Assembly: GCA_008711295.1 (NCBI GenBank)
Contig: VUYV01000228.1
Span: forward strand, 406,781 to 470,780
Direction of reading: 5' to 3'
Length of the DNA: 64,000 nucleotides
Source: Anarhynchus alexandrinus
Taxonomy: Eukaryota; Chordata; Aves; Charadriiformes; Charadriidae
Part shown: piece after piece, positions 1-12,022 of the stretch
How positions within the stretch are numbered: the first letter of the stretch is position 1
Layout of the letters: every line of letters begins with the position of its first letter
Notes under the pieces: generated by a model
Databases searched by the model: none
Told to the model about the DNA's origin: nothing
What the model saw: the letters and a program-made list of their open reading frames with translations, nothing else
Made by a program: the position numbers and the translations under genes

Positions 1-2674
1 ATAGAAGCTGTTTCAAAGGATTTTGCATAGGCATTTCAAAGATGAGCACAATAATATAAAAGTGAATACTGCCAGTAATTTTGCTAGAAAATTGAACTCG
101 GATAGAGAATTGTTCTTATATGTGCTAACATACACAAAAGGGGATGAAAATAATTTCAGGAGGTAATTATTCCTGATGTTAGTGATTGTAGTTACTGAAT
201 AGTAAAGATACTGAACTCTGTTACTTATTTCATAGACTAGTGTGATGTGTAATTGTGTCGTTGTCTGTGACAGATGATAGATAAGAATTCAAATCTACAA
301 TGAATTTATTACAAATTTACACTAGTATCAATGTGTCACTATGAATTTGTGAACTTTTAGATACTATTAAATATTTAAATGATCATTGATGACCATAAGC
401 TTTACAACATTTTTTGTTTTTTCAGTATATTTGTGGTTTATCGTTTTTGTTTAGTGTGGCTGTGACATTCACTTCTCATATTTCACAGATATAACTCCAC
501 AGTGTAATGATGCTGTGCATTGTATTTATAAAAATAAACTATCATCATGTTAGCTCTTACTAGTGAAGTGACTGGCATGTTTTTTCAGTAAAAATATTAA
601 AAATTTATTTTCCGCAGAATATTACTTCTTTTTTTTTGTTGTTTTTAAATTAGGAAATATTGGGTTTGAGGTTGGAAAAAAAATCCTTCTCCACACTGAC
701 AATCATATAATATCATTAAAGGTGCCTTCTTAACTCTCCCACTTTTTTATTGTTGCTGTCATCTTGAAAGTCTGCTTAATTTCAAATATCTCTGATCTCT
801 TGGGACATGGGTGCCAGCCTAATACTGACCAATGCTGTATAATTAAAGGAAAACTCTTGGCTCTGCATAATTTGTGGGAAATTTGCCGCTGATTTCATTG
901 GGCTCAGGTTTTGTATTTAGTCTACACCACTGAAGTAGTATTTTTTGAAAATTCTATTCGTAGAGTCCCCTTTCCAACTTGGTCAGAATGGCTTTCTTAA
1001 AAGCAGTGTATAAAAGGCTAATTTTATTTTGCTAAATTTTAATGTAGCAAAGTTTATGATCAATTTGCTGTCCATAAGTACTCTAGTATAATGTCTACGT
1101 ATTAATAAAAAATAATCTAATTACGTCACTTTTCTGGAACATAAGGGTGAAAAAAAGCACTATTCTCAATAGCAGCTTCTTGCCACCCACTACTACATGT
1201 GGTAATGACACCTCTGTTGCTGTGATTTTTTTTTGTTTACTGATCACTGCAGACCTACAAAAGGACATGGTCTTGTGTAGACACCTTTCCTCTTTGGGCA
1301 AATTAAGCACTTCTCTGAATGTTCAGTAAAAGAAAACAACAACCTATTAACTTCTCTGCCAGACTTTCAAATTCCTGTTCTTGCAATATTAGAGTACCAA
1401 AATTAACATATCCTGTATCTGCATGATGGGATCCTTGCAACCAGCACTGTTGGAAAGAAAGAAGTAGATCATAGCGCTATTACTCAATGGAAAGTATTTC
1501 CATCTAAAAGGTGATGTTGAAGCTTGTAGTTCTACAAACTGAAGGAATATGCAACTATTTCTTTTAGGATAAGGTACTTGGGCTTTTTCACTATTGGTCT
1601 TCATTAAGTGGTAATGGTTCCCTTTAAGTGGAGACTCCACTGTAATGAATATTGCCTCTGTAGCTGTAAGATTAGATCATCGCACCAATGGATTTATCAC
1701 ACTGCTTGGACTTATGTTTGAAAAAGCACCTAAAATTCAGGAGGTCCTGACTATAGTGATCTATTTTGAATTTCGCCTAGCTTTTGTGCTTGTTGTGTTT
1801 ACTTCAGTTCTGTTTGCACCTCATAGGGTTAACAATGGCTTATAGTAAAAGCCTCTACTGAAAATTCAATCCATATTTCAGAGAGACCCTGTTTTCCTTC
1901 GTCGGAGCATTAGTGCTCTAATTAGGTCTTTCTGAGCCGGCAGGAGAAAACTCCCATGAGCTCTGCTTCTTTCTCTTGCAGCAGCTGAAATGCTTATTGC
2001 AATTTATTGCTTTAGTCAGGGGGAGAGCCAATATATAAAAATTCTAAATATTCAATTACTCATGCAGTTTGTGATGCAGGGTGCTAAATGAACTTTAGAA
2101 CACTTTTTCAAGGACCACTAATATTTTTGCATTAATATCTCAATTTTTGAAAGTAATCTCCAGTGACAGGGTAAAAAGATAAAAGCTAATGTTAAAGCAC
2201 ATAGTCAAAAGAACTTAGCATCCTGCTACATAGCACATTTCCTTACATGGAATACAGAGTTGTTGTATAAGAGTATTTCTAACTGGATGCATACATCTTA
2301 GGATCAGAAGAAAGATGGAAACTACCTGTGAAAAACAGCATAAAATTAATTTTAATAACTTTTTTATTTTATAAAAGCCAGTGCAAATAATAATTCAATA
2401 TGCAGATTACAACTTTATACTGTTAGATGGCCAGGACAGACTTGCCTCTTCTAGAAATGTCCTAAAACTCAAATTGTGTTAGTAGTATGTAGTTTACAAA
2501 TCCTTACACTGCATGGAAACTGCTTGGTGCTTACTTTTTTAAATTAAAAGTAAGGCACATCCTTTTCACATCCAGTTCTCATTGCCCTTGGGAAAGTAAT
2601 AACATTCTTACAACAAAATCTGTTGAATGACATAGTATAAAACGGCACAGAAAAATGGTAACAATACATAAAAA
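1..2674. other. AT-rich unique DNA, no gene seen
   Basis: I see no repeat family, splice-bounded exon or convincing coding frame here. The open frames on both strands are under 90 codons, lack recognisable motifs and have the composition of random AT-rich sequence. Several short T runs occur. It could be intergenic or intronic. Confidence 0.5.
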
Positions 2675-3775
2675 GGGCTGCAAGCACACATTGCCAGGTC
2701 ATGTTGAGCTTCTCATCCACCAACATCCCCAAGTCCTTCTCCTCAGGGCTGCTCTCAATCTCCACCCATCTTGTATTTGTGCTTGGGATTGCCCCGACCC
2801 AGGTGCACTTGGCCTTGATGAATTTAATGCGGTTGGCACGGGCCCGTCTCTCAAGCCTGTCCTCAGCCTTCTCCATATCCTGGGTAAGCAGGTCTCCTGT
2901 GTCCTTCCAGACAAGGCCCACATTTTCCCTCATCTTCCTTTTATCACTGATGTAGGAGATTTTCTTGTTGCCCCTTTCCTCACCTGATCCGTGGCTGCTC
3001 AGACAATTTCTCTCTATTCCTCCCAGGCTACCTGTTCTTGCTTCCACCATCTATAGGCTTCCTTTTTCTGTTTGAAGTTGTCCAGGAGCTCCTTGTTCAT
3101 CCATGCAGGCCTCCTGGTGTTTTTTGCTTGGCTTCCTCTTAGTTGGGATGCATCATTCCTGAGCTTGGAGGAGGTGATCCTTGAATACTAACCAGATTTC
3201 TTGGGCCCCTCCTCCCCCCAGGACTTGATCCCATGGTACTCTGCCAAGCAGATCCCTGAAGAGGCTAACATCTGCTCACTTGAAGTCCAGGGTAGTGAGC
3301 TTGCTGTGCACCCTCCTCACTGCCCTAAGGATCTTGAACTCTACCATTTAATGGTCCCTGCAGCCAAGGCTGCCCTTGAGCTTCACATTCCCTACCAGCC
3401 CCTCCTTGTTGGTGAGAACACGGTCCAGTGTGGCACCCCTCCTCGTTGGCTCCTCTATCACTCAGAGAAGGAAGTTATCATCAACAAATTCCAGGAACCT
3501 CCTGGATTGCTTATGTCCTGCTGTGTTGTCCCTCCAACAGGTATCAGTGTGATTGAACTCCCCCTTCATGAGGACCAGGGCTTGTGAACGTGAGACTGTG
3601 CCTATCTATCTGTAGAGGGCCTCATCTGCTCTGTCTTCCTGGTAGGGTGGCCTGTAGCAGACCCCTGCTGTAACATCACCTGTCCCTGCCCTCCCTTTGA
3701 TCCTGACCCATAAGGTCTCCGTAAGAACAAGGTCTGGCATGGCACCTTTCTTCACTGGCTTTTCTATCATCTATT
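2675..3775 (-). mobile_element. CR1 LINE fragment, internally deleted
   Basis: On the minus strand this matches the CR1 non-LTR retrotransposon ORF2. From about 3720 down to 3050 lies the endonuclease half and linker. Around 3050-2870 come pieces of the linker before the reverse transcriptase. Around 2862-2872 the sequence jumps to the post-RT region (the part encoding the KLNMTWQ stretch), so the RT palm with its catalytic aspartates is missing. A second, smaller deletion lies near 2970. The copy stops at about 2675 well before the CR1 3' tail, so it lost its 3' end after insertion. A 168-codon minus-strand frame (2544-3050) crosses the deletion scar and runs into non-CR1 DNA; it is fortuitous. 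The copy is dead and old. Family assignment is by recognition of the ORF2 text, not by alignment. Confidence 0.88.
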
Positions 3776-6700
3776 TTATCTGCCACCATAAGATGTATGG
3801 CTGTATAACTTCCATCAGTGAATATCAATTATTTATATACTACAGTAAAGCTACATAGTTCTTTCATTCAACATTAACTTTTTAGTGGTGACTATAATAA
3901 AGAAGTAGAGAATCACGAGCTAAAACCATTTCCTTATTCTAAATTATGATGTGCCCAGCATAAGAGGATGGGCACATTCAGGATTTTCTGAAAAATCAGA
4001 AAATAATTAATGAAGAACAGGATTAATCTGGGATTTTAGACAGTAAGAGTGTCAAATATTGTGAAATCTGCACAGAAATAAACAGAGGTGAAACCAATTT
4101 AAATCCCTTTCATTTTCTGAGGCTCCTCTTAGCAGAATTCGGAAGAAAAACTTGAAGATCTTTAGAAAACTTGGTGAGAGTAGTCAGGGTTAAGAGGTTG
4201 GGCTGAACAGTAATCCTTTGTCTGGAAGCCTTCCTCTTCCCAGATTTATATATCCAGTTTGGAATGATAAGCAAAACAAGGGGGTTTTAGTCTTTTTTCT
4301 CTTGATGACATTCAGACTAAGAGAGAAAGAACAAAATACATATGAAACTCCAAACTTCAATTTAGCAAGAAAGCATGTGCTCAGAAAACTGCCTCCCTTT
4401 CTTTCTTGTTGAATAAAATGGAGGCTAATAAGGTCCTACTTATACAGGCTTTTTACAGACAAGAGTAGATGTTTTTCTTGTGTTTATATTTGATACCACA
4501 GCTGTTAAATCACAACTGCTTTCTGTCGCCATTTAAGATGGTCTTCAGAACTCTAACGCCAACTCCTTATCGAGTCTGTTGAACCATCCAAATTATTCAC
4601 ATGATCTTTCTCCTGTCCCAAGTAGGGGAGCAAGAGTAGCTGTGTCTCAATTGCTTTCAAGAGACGCCTAATCTAAACCTCCAATAACAATTAAGCTTCC
4701 CAAACGTGTCATTGACATATTTTATCACTGCTCGTTAATGTCTAGCGTATAATTGAATCTACTTGACTCATTCACTTGAAAACACAACTTTCATATGTCA
4801 GGATCATTAGCTGACTCAGTATCAATAAAAAAAAAATTCTTTATGGAGACAATCGTGACCACTATTACCAACCAAAGTCCTAATGATCATCTATCATTAC
4901 ACAGTTATTTTAATATTGGGAAGATCTTGATCACGTCACAGTTATTATTTTGGAAAAAAAAGTTTCCTACTGTTTCAACACATAGCCAGTTTCTTTTGTG
5001 AACAGAAACATCTGAGTTTTTATGCAGGCTATCAGTGCCTTGCTGCTGTAGATTTTAATTTGCCATAAGAAGTGAATGTCTGTAGTTTTGACATAGACTC
5101 AATAGACTTTCTGACTAAAGGAAAAAAATGGCAAGACAAGTGTTTGAACAAAAACAAATGCAAATACAATTAGAATGCAGAAAAAGGATAAAATATTAGG
5201 AAAAAAATGCAGTCATTCTAATGGTAAACTCTAAAAAAAGATATTATTGCAGGAAAGAGAACTTCAATAGATTAGTCTTTTCAGGATACATGCTTATCTC
5301 ATGTAAGCATTGTATCTTCTTGGTTTTTTTAAATCCATTTATCAGAGAAAGCAAGATCTAAGTTTCAGACCAAGAACAGGCATATGTTAGTGTTGCTTTA
5401 GGAGTATACATTTACTTTTATAGAAAATTATTTTTATTGAAATAATTTGCATGGTTATACAACATCCAAAAAGTGAATGTATCCACAGCATGGTACAGTA
5501 AGACATCCACTGAGTTCTAATAAAAATACATTTTACGATCATATTTGTGACATTCTTGGCTTTTAAGAGCTTAAAGTAGAGGTCTTTTAATGGAGGGGGC
5601 AGGGTTGCACATATACTTTTGCCTTTTATCACATACTTGGTAGCTGAAAAGATTCATACCCTCAGGGATCACTTTTTATCCCATTAGTTCTGTTAAGCTA
5701 TTGCAATTAATTCCTTCACTTTTTAATGTATCTACGCTGCAAGTGAATGCAGTTAGTATACTTACAAATAATTATTGTTAAGTACCACCAACTTGAAAAC
5801 AGCACTGAGAAGGTTTACTATATCCTAATTGTGTGTGTTCTTTTTTTTTATGCATTTGAGTTTCACTAAAACCAGTATTACAGGAAAAGCATGCAGCCCC
5901 AGTCCATTCTCCAGGGTTTTTTTTCCTGGATTATTTGCTTAGAATAAATGATGTCAGGAAACACAGATCTTGAAATGAAACTATCTGCATCCTTCCCACT
6001 GCTTCTGAAAAGCCTATTGTGTAGTCGTCTGATCCAAACTGGACACCCTCAGCATCTTGGTCTCCTTAAAATAATGCACAGCAGTAACTTCTATCACAAT
6101 GCCCAGAAATGTAACAGCAGGGAAACAGTCAGGTTGTTATGAGAGAGATATGTATTTTGTGTATTTCTGGCAAATAAAGAAATTTTCTTTGGAAATACTT
6201 ATAGCATAGTTTTCATAGTTTTCATTCAACATCCTAACAAAGATTTAGATTTGATCCAACTCAAATAACTGATGGTTTTGAACAGAAAAAGGGAACGTCA
6301 AACAAGCGCTTACTTATCTTTGACAGTGTACATGCTCAGGCTGCAGTTACAGAGTGCCGAATGCTACAGTTGCTGACCAGCTTCATTGTTCCTCTGCAGT
6401 TCAAAGTAGATCACAGGTAACAATGAATTTGCCTAGGCGAGGAATCTTCTTATTTCTTCATCGTGCCAACGATTTGCAGTAAAAACCATCCCATGAACTA
6501 ACACACCATCTTTGGGACATGGCCACATCAAAAAGTGAAAACAGTAAGTAAAGTGTCACAGAGAAAAAATTGAAACAAAACTAAATCCACTCAGCAGGAA
6601 GCGAAAAGGTCAAAGCCACAGAAACCCTAAAAATAAATTTACTAAAATTGTCCTAAATTTCATTTTGGTTAGAAATAATTCTGATGAAAAACCTTCCTTT

Positions 6701-8481
6701 TTTTTTAATGTGTTCCTAAGAAGAAATATGGTCTGGAGTTAAAACAAATATTTTTAATTTATTAGCACTGTTAGTTTTATTTTATTTATTTCTTTCTCTG
6801 CAAAAAGCCAAGATTTTTCATTATCGACTCAATAGAAGAGCTGTACAGAATGGCCTTACGTCACTGTCAGAGTTTGTCAGCTGCTGGTTCCCTTTTTCCT
6901 TTTACATAGGGGCAGTGAAAAGGAAGCATCCTGTGAGAAGAATAATACAGAGAACTAGCACCCATGACCCTGAACTCTGTGGCAAACAAACGCATTTCCA
7001 TATAGGGTGTTGGTTTTTTTTTCTTTTTGTTGAGAACCTTTGTGGAAAAGAAAAACCGGAGAACCAGAAACACTTTGGCTGACCTTTTTTTGATCCAAGA
7101 CTTTAAAACTCGAGTATTTCAGTTAATGTTTGTTGCTAAGTTTAGCACTGTGTACTTAAATCGTACTTGCTAAAATTTAGAAGTTCACGGCTAAGTTCAG
7201 CCCATCTGAAGAACTTTTAAAATAGCCATAGTGGTGTGGATAACAGACCCTTCTAGCCCTGTATCCAACTTGTAAGAGGACCGATGTCTATGATCTATGT
7301 CTTCCTAAACTGAAATTTGTTTCTACAGCTTTACTACTAATAGTCCTTAATGAATTAACAGGCCACATGGCATCTGTTGAGAAGTACTGAGAACATAAAA
7401 CATGTTTATGGCTAATGTGAAGAGTTCTGCATATGACCAGATTGTTTTTATAATGCATTTTCTCAGCACTCTGACTCAGAGATGCAGCATAAAGTTTTTT
7501 GCCCATTCTAAAATCTTCCAATTTTATAATTATGTACAATCAAATGTCAAAGTCTCACTGCTAAAGTGTGCCAAATGTTACACAGCACAGCCACACAACG
7601 ATAAGAAGAAGGAAGTGACAAAAGGGATGTTTCTAGATTAGTGGGGTGCAGGTGTCAAGATCCTGAACAGGCAAATTTGAGATTTTAGGACTGTGTAGCA
7701 GACATAATCTCAAGCACTTACCCAGCTCCAAACCTAACATTTGAAACACCCTGTTTACCAAAGTCCCTTGGGGATTTATTGAAGATGGCTCCACTGCTCT
7801 AGCAAATACCTCTGCTAAATTCTTCCTGCTGTTGAATTTAAAATGACTGTGCTCTGGGATTAAGTGAACCAGCATATGCCAGCAAAAACAGATGTAACAT
7901 CAGACTGCCAGAGTTTCAGGTTCTCAGCAGGGGATGTTTGAAAGGCAAGTCATGTTTGTGGTAATGAGGAGGACAGCTAGAGACTTAGGTCTCTCTAATT
8001 ATCTTACAGTGACCTCTGTGTAAATTGGAATGCTGCTGCCAGAAACCTGCTAGACCACACATTTGGGAAAGCGCTATTAAGCACACGCTATTCAGAGGAA
8101 AGGGAAACTGTAGCCCCAGATAGACCAGACAGATGAAGGGAATGACCTGATCTCAGAGATTGGTGCAGTGCAATGACATGAAGATTCAAGCTGTGGAGGT
8201 GCTGACTACCACACTTGCCACAAGGACCACGACTTCAGCACGTTCTTCCCAGTGCCCAGAAGTCTTAGCCATGAAGAAATGCAGCAGATTGAAACCAAGT
8301 CTCCAGAAACAGACTTAACTAATGCAATGGTAATTACAAATATCAGACTTTTCAGTGAGTGCACAGTGTGAATGTTAGATTTTAATTCCAAATTACCTTT
8401 GGAGAAAGGACTACACAGCAAATTTGGGTCAGCCTCTTCTTTCATATCTCTAACCAGCTCCCATAGTTAAAGCTGAGAGAA
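3776..8481. other. AT-rich unique DNA, no gene seen
   Basis: No recognised repeat or exon. Open frames on both strands (for example an 80-codon minus-strand frame at 7633-7875) have no family features and lack good splice contexts. Short homopolymers such as the T run near 5830 are the only simple structures noted. Confidence 0.5.
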
Positions 8482-8611
8482 GACAAGGCCAGGCTGGATA
8501 GGGCTTTGAGCAACCTGGTCTAGAGGGAGGTATCCCTGCCTACGGCAGGGTGGTTGAAACTCGGTGATCTTTAAGGTCCCTTCCAACTCTAACCATTCTA
8601 TGACTCTATGA
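8482..8611 (+). mobile_element. CR1 LINE 3' end
   Basis: About 130 bp of the CR1 3' terminus in plus orientation. It contains the end of ORF2 (AAGGCCAGGCTGGATAGGGC), the segment ending in AAGGTCCCTTCCAACTC, and the terminal tail CCATTCTATGACTCTATGA. It is strongly 5' truncated, as is usual for CR1. No clear target-site duplication is visible, also usual for CR1. It carries no coding capacity. Confidence 0.9.
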
Positions 8612-10275
8612 AATTCCTGTATCATCTAGAAAGGGTATCCTGAGGAGAAGATCTCGTACCCAGCTTCCTAAAGGCTTCAGAGGATATGCTGCATTGGCCC
8701 ACAGAGCAGGAACCAGATTGTTCAGAAAACTACCGTAGACGTTTTCATCGCTGCTGACATAAGCACAAAACCAGCAATAGCTTTTCTGAGGGTTTCCAAA
8801 AATGCTCTAAAAACAAGATTTAAAAGTGTTGCCACAGAATCAGAAGTGGACTGCTTATCCCTTAATTGTAGCTATGTTTTTGTAACAGTGGCCTCTATAG
8901 GATAAGACTAACATGATTTTTTATTCAAAAACCAGCTTCTGTTATTTGGGTATTTGTGGGATGATGTCAATAGCAAGAAGCAGCCAGATTTCCACTGTTG
9001 ACAACTAAGATTGCCAAGTGAAAATCTGGGCTTTTGGAAAACTAAGGGTCAATGATAACCATCTGCAAAGGACTGACAATTTCTGTGAACTTGTCAGAGC
9101 TCAGTAGGTGAGGAAGACCTGTTTGTGAGGAGAAATGTGTTTTCTGCAGTTCCTAGAGCTGCTGTCAGGGCCTGTAGCTCTTCTGCACATAAAGACTAAC
9201 TGATCTTCCAACAAAAGACAAAAAATCAACCATACATCTGTCCGTGCTTTTCTTCCATGGCTCTTACAGGATGGAAGCAGTAGGCGCTGTGGATGATTGC
9301 ACAGCAACAACTTTGTCATTTTAGATAGGTTTTGATGTAAAAATACTATGTAGTGGCTTTTGTCATTAGTTTTATCATTAATTTTAGATGTGATCTTCCT
9401 TCCCATGGACACATTGAAAGAGCCTGGCTTTTACCTCATTCACAAACCATTACAAAATAGTTCTAGCTTTTTGTAGGTCAGTGAACATATGTTTTCTACC
9501 ACCTATTAGTAGAGTCCTTTTGGCAAGATGACAAAGGGGTTTTCTCTCAGACAGATTGTATGGTTCCTCTCAGTTGAGACTTTTTTTTTTCCAGGTGGCA
9601 CAACTGAAGTCTGTCTGATGGAATTCCCAAACAGACAAATGTAACAAGTGAAATGGGGGATTTGGCCAGTGGCTTAACCAGGTGTTCAGTGTACATTATG
9701 GGCAGTGTTTTGTCATACTGTTCACCACTTTTAAGGCATAGAGGGCCAATAAGTTATTACACCTTCCCAGAAAGGCAACATATGAACCCTTTTAGAGTAA
9801 AAACTCCCTGGTCTGCTCCTAACATTCTCCTCCACATCAAAAAGAGATCTTACTAAGACCTCTCTATTATCTTGAGCTCAGAGCTAAGAGTATGGCAGGT
9901 ACATGACATGGGATTACTAATTTGTGAACATTTTAAGAATGGAATACTGTATATTAGCAGTGGTTCATTGTGCTCACAAGGCACTGCATCCATCAAGGCA
10001 GTGACAAGCTCCCTTGGCTGACATCGGAGTTTATTCACAACCAAGCTCAACACCAGTATCACTGATTATCTGTAAACCTCCTAAGGATTAAAGGTGAAAG
10101 TTTCCTGATAGGAAAAAACATTTAGAAATCACACATCTCAAGAAATGATTAGCTGTGGTTAAATCTGGGCTAAAACGCCCAGGGCTTGCTCTGGGCCCAG
10201 GAGTCCGTTCCCCGGTTTTGTCTTCCTATACAGTTGGTGGGCTCATCATAGAGTAGCTTCTGGAAAACAGAAAAG
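8612..10275. other. Unique DNA, no gene seen
   Basis: No repeat family or exon recognised. A 103-codon minus-strand frame at 9101-9412 and shorter frames have no domain, signal peptide or splice support and are treated as chance. Confidence 0.5.
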
Positions 10276-10538
10276 ATCATAGAATCATAGAATGGTTTAG
10301 GTTGGAAAGGACCTTGAAGATCATCGAGTTCCAACCCCCCTGCTATAGGCAGGGACACCTCCCACTAGACCAGGTTGCCCAAGGCCACGTCCAGCCTGGC
10401 CTTGAACACCTCCAGGGACAGGGCCTCAACAACCTCTCTGGGCAACCTGTTCCAGTGCCTTACCACCCTCAAAGTGAAAAACTTCTTCCTAATGTTCAGT
10501 CTAAACCTGCCCTCTTCCAGTTTGAAGCCATATGGGAA
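10276..10538 (-). mobile_element. CR1 LINE 3' end
   Basis: Minus-strand CR1 3' terminus. On the plus strand it begins with two ATCATAGA octamers (10276-10290) followed by the standard reverse-complemented 3' end, continuing into the last part of ORF2. In the minus-strand frame 10586-10365 the typical C-terminal ORF2 text is readable ([19 protein letters not shown]), so this copy is fairly young. Truncated at its 5' side near 10538. No target-site duplication seen. Confidence 0.93.
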
Positions 10539-11671
10539 GAGCTCAGCTACAGAAGTTGTTGAAGCAAAGTTATTCACATTTTTCATTGCTTCCCTTTTCT
10601 AAGAACAATTTTCTCAAGTGCCTTTGCTGCATTTCTGATTAAAGAAACTGATGAAATCTTGCAAGTAGGTGCTTAACAAACTGAATTTACTATGCATTGA
10701 AACTGTGTCACAATGCTTTTCTAAGTTGCGATCTGTTGCTGACTATGTATTCCCTGTTGTGTTTGCAAGAGCACCAGGTCAGCAGGAAATTAACGCACTG
10801 GTTTATCCAACCCACCTATTTTCTGTCTAGCCAGATACGCTGTTTACAGTATTGGCCAGTGTGGGGCACTTTGAATGAGACCCTAAACACTATAATTTGT
10901 CCCAGTAGCACTCTTTTAATCGTCATTCTTAACACCGGTTACTGTTTAGAGGTCTTACTTCTTGGAGCATTTGAATTATTACTCCCAAATGTTTATGCTG
11001 TGTAGCAGTTGTTTATACTTAGCAAAAGAATACTTTTCTTTTTAAAAAAATGTATTTTGATTAATCTTATGTGTTTTATACTCACTGGTCAAAACAGCTT
11101 TGTGAACATGTTCCAAAGTGAAAATGAGAATTTCTTCCTCAGTGATGTTTTATGCAACAACTTCCATGGGTTAACCATGAATTTTGATCAGGGTTTTTTC
11201 CAACTGTATCATTCAAAGTACAGAAAATTTTTGTGAATATTAGAAGCTTTGGCTTTTTATTTGTTATCTGTATATTTACTATTTCATTAGGGAATACTGG
11301 CATCAAAACAAGTCCGGTTTTGTTAGAAGTGAGTTTATTAAAGAGTGAGCCAATTTTAACCCTTTTTAACCAACAATCTTACAATATAGAGCAACAGCAC
11401 TAAGAAGAATAGAAGTGACACTGTCATATTCAAAGTTTGGACAAGAAGGTGCTAGCAAGCACTTGAACAATTTCACCACTGCTTTTTCCTGATCCTTGTG
11501 CTGTTGTTCATGGCTGCAACGCAAGTATTATTATAATTAAAGTATTTACCTACTTACACTGGTTAGAGGGGGGGAAACAGAAAATAACAATCCTTCAGAG
11601 CACTTTTCACCAAAAGCCTCATCTTGTCTTTTCTTCTTTTTCCTTTGTTCATTGGAAATAATTCCACAGAA
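10539..11671. other. AT-rich unique DNA, no gene seen
   Basis: Frames of 102 codons (10697-11005) and 75 codons (11009-11236), both plus strand, are low complexity, lack recognisable domains and are treated as chance. Nothing else identified. Confidence 0.5.
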
Positions 11672-12022
11672 TATTTGGGATTGCTGTTCCAGTGTCTTGG
11701 GACCATCAGAGTGAAGAATTTCTTCCTAGTATCTTATCTAAATCTACTCTCTTTCAGTTTAAAACCATTACCCACTGTCCTATCACTACACTCCCAGATA
11801 AGGAGTCCCTCCCCATCTTTCCTGTAGACCTCCTTCAGATACTGGAAGGCTGCTATAAGGTCTCCCCGAAGCCTTCACTTCTCCAGGCTGAACAACCCCA
11901 ACTCTCTCAGTCTGTCTTCACAGGAGAGGTGCTCCAGCCGTCTCATTGTCTTCATTGCCCTCCTCTGGAATCACACGGGCCCACATCTCAAGCCTGTCCA
12001 AATTGCTCTGGATGGTATATGT
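11672..12022 (-). mobile_element. CR1 LINE fragment without 3' tail
   Basis: Reverse-complemented CR1 ORF2 C-terminal region. It runs from the segment reading GTTCCAGTGTCTTGGGACC on the plus strand to the part encoding the LFSLEK-like region, then TCCTCTGGA near 11970. There it jumps to CGGGCCCACATCTCAAGCC, which belongs several hundred bases further upstream in the element, so a piece is deleted internally. The 3' terminal tail is absent: the left edge near 11672 passes into ordinary DNA. A dead, diverged copy that lost sequence after insertion. Confidence 0.85.

Noticed and set aside
2544..3050. 168-codon minus-strand frame as a gene
   Set aside because: It is decayed CR1 ORF2 text joined across a deletion and running into unrelated DNA.
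10302..10602. Plus-strand frames of 75-86 codons
   Set aside because: Antisense shadows of the CR1 3' end.
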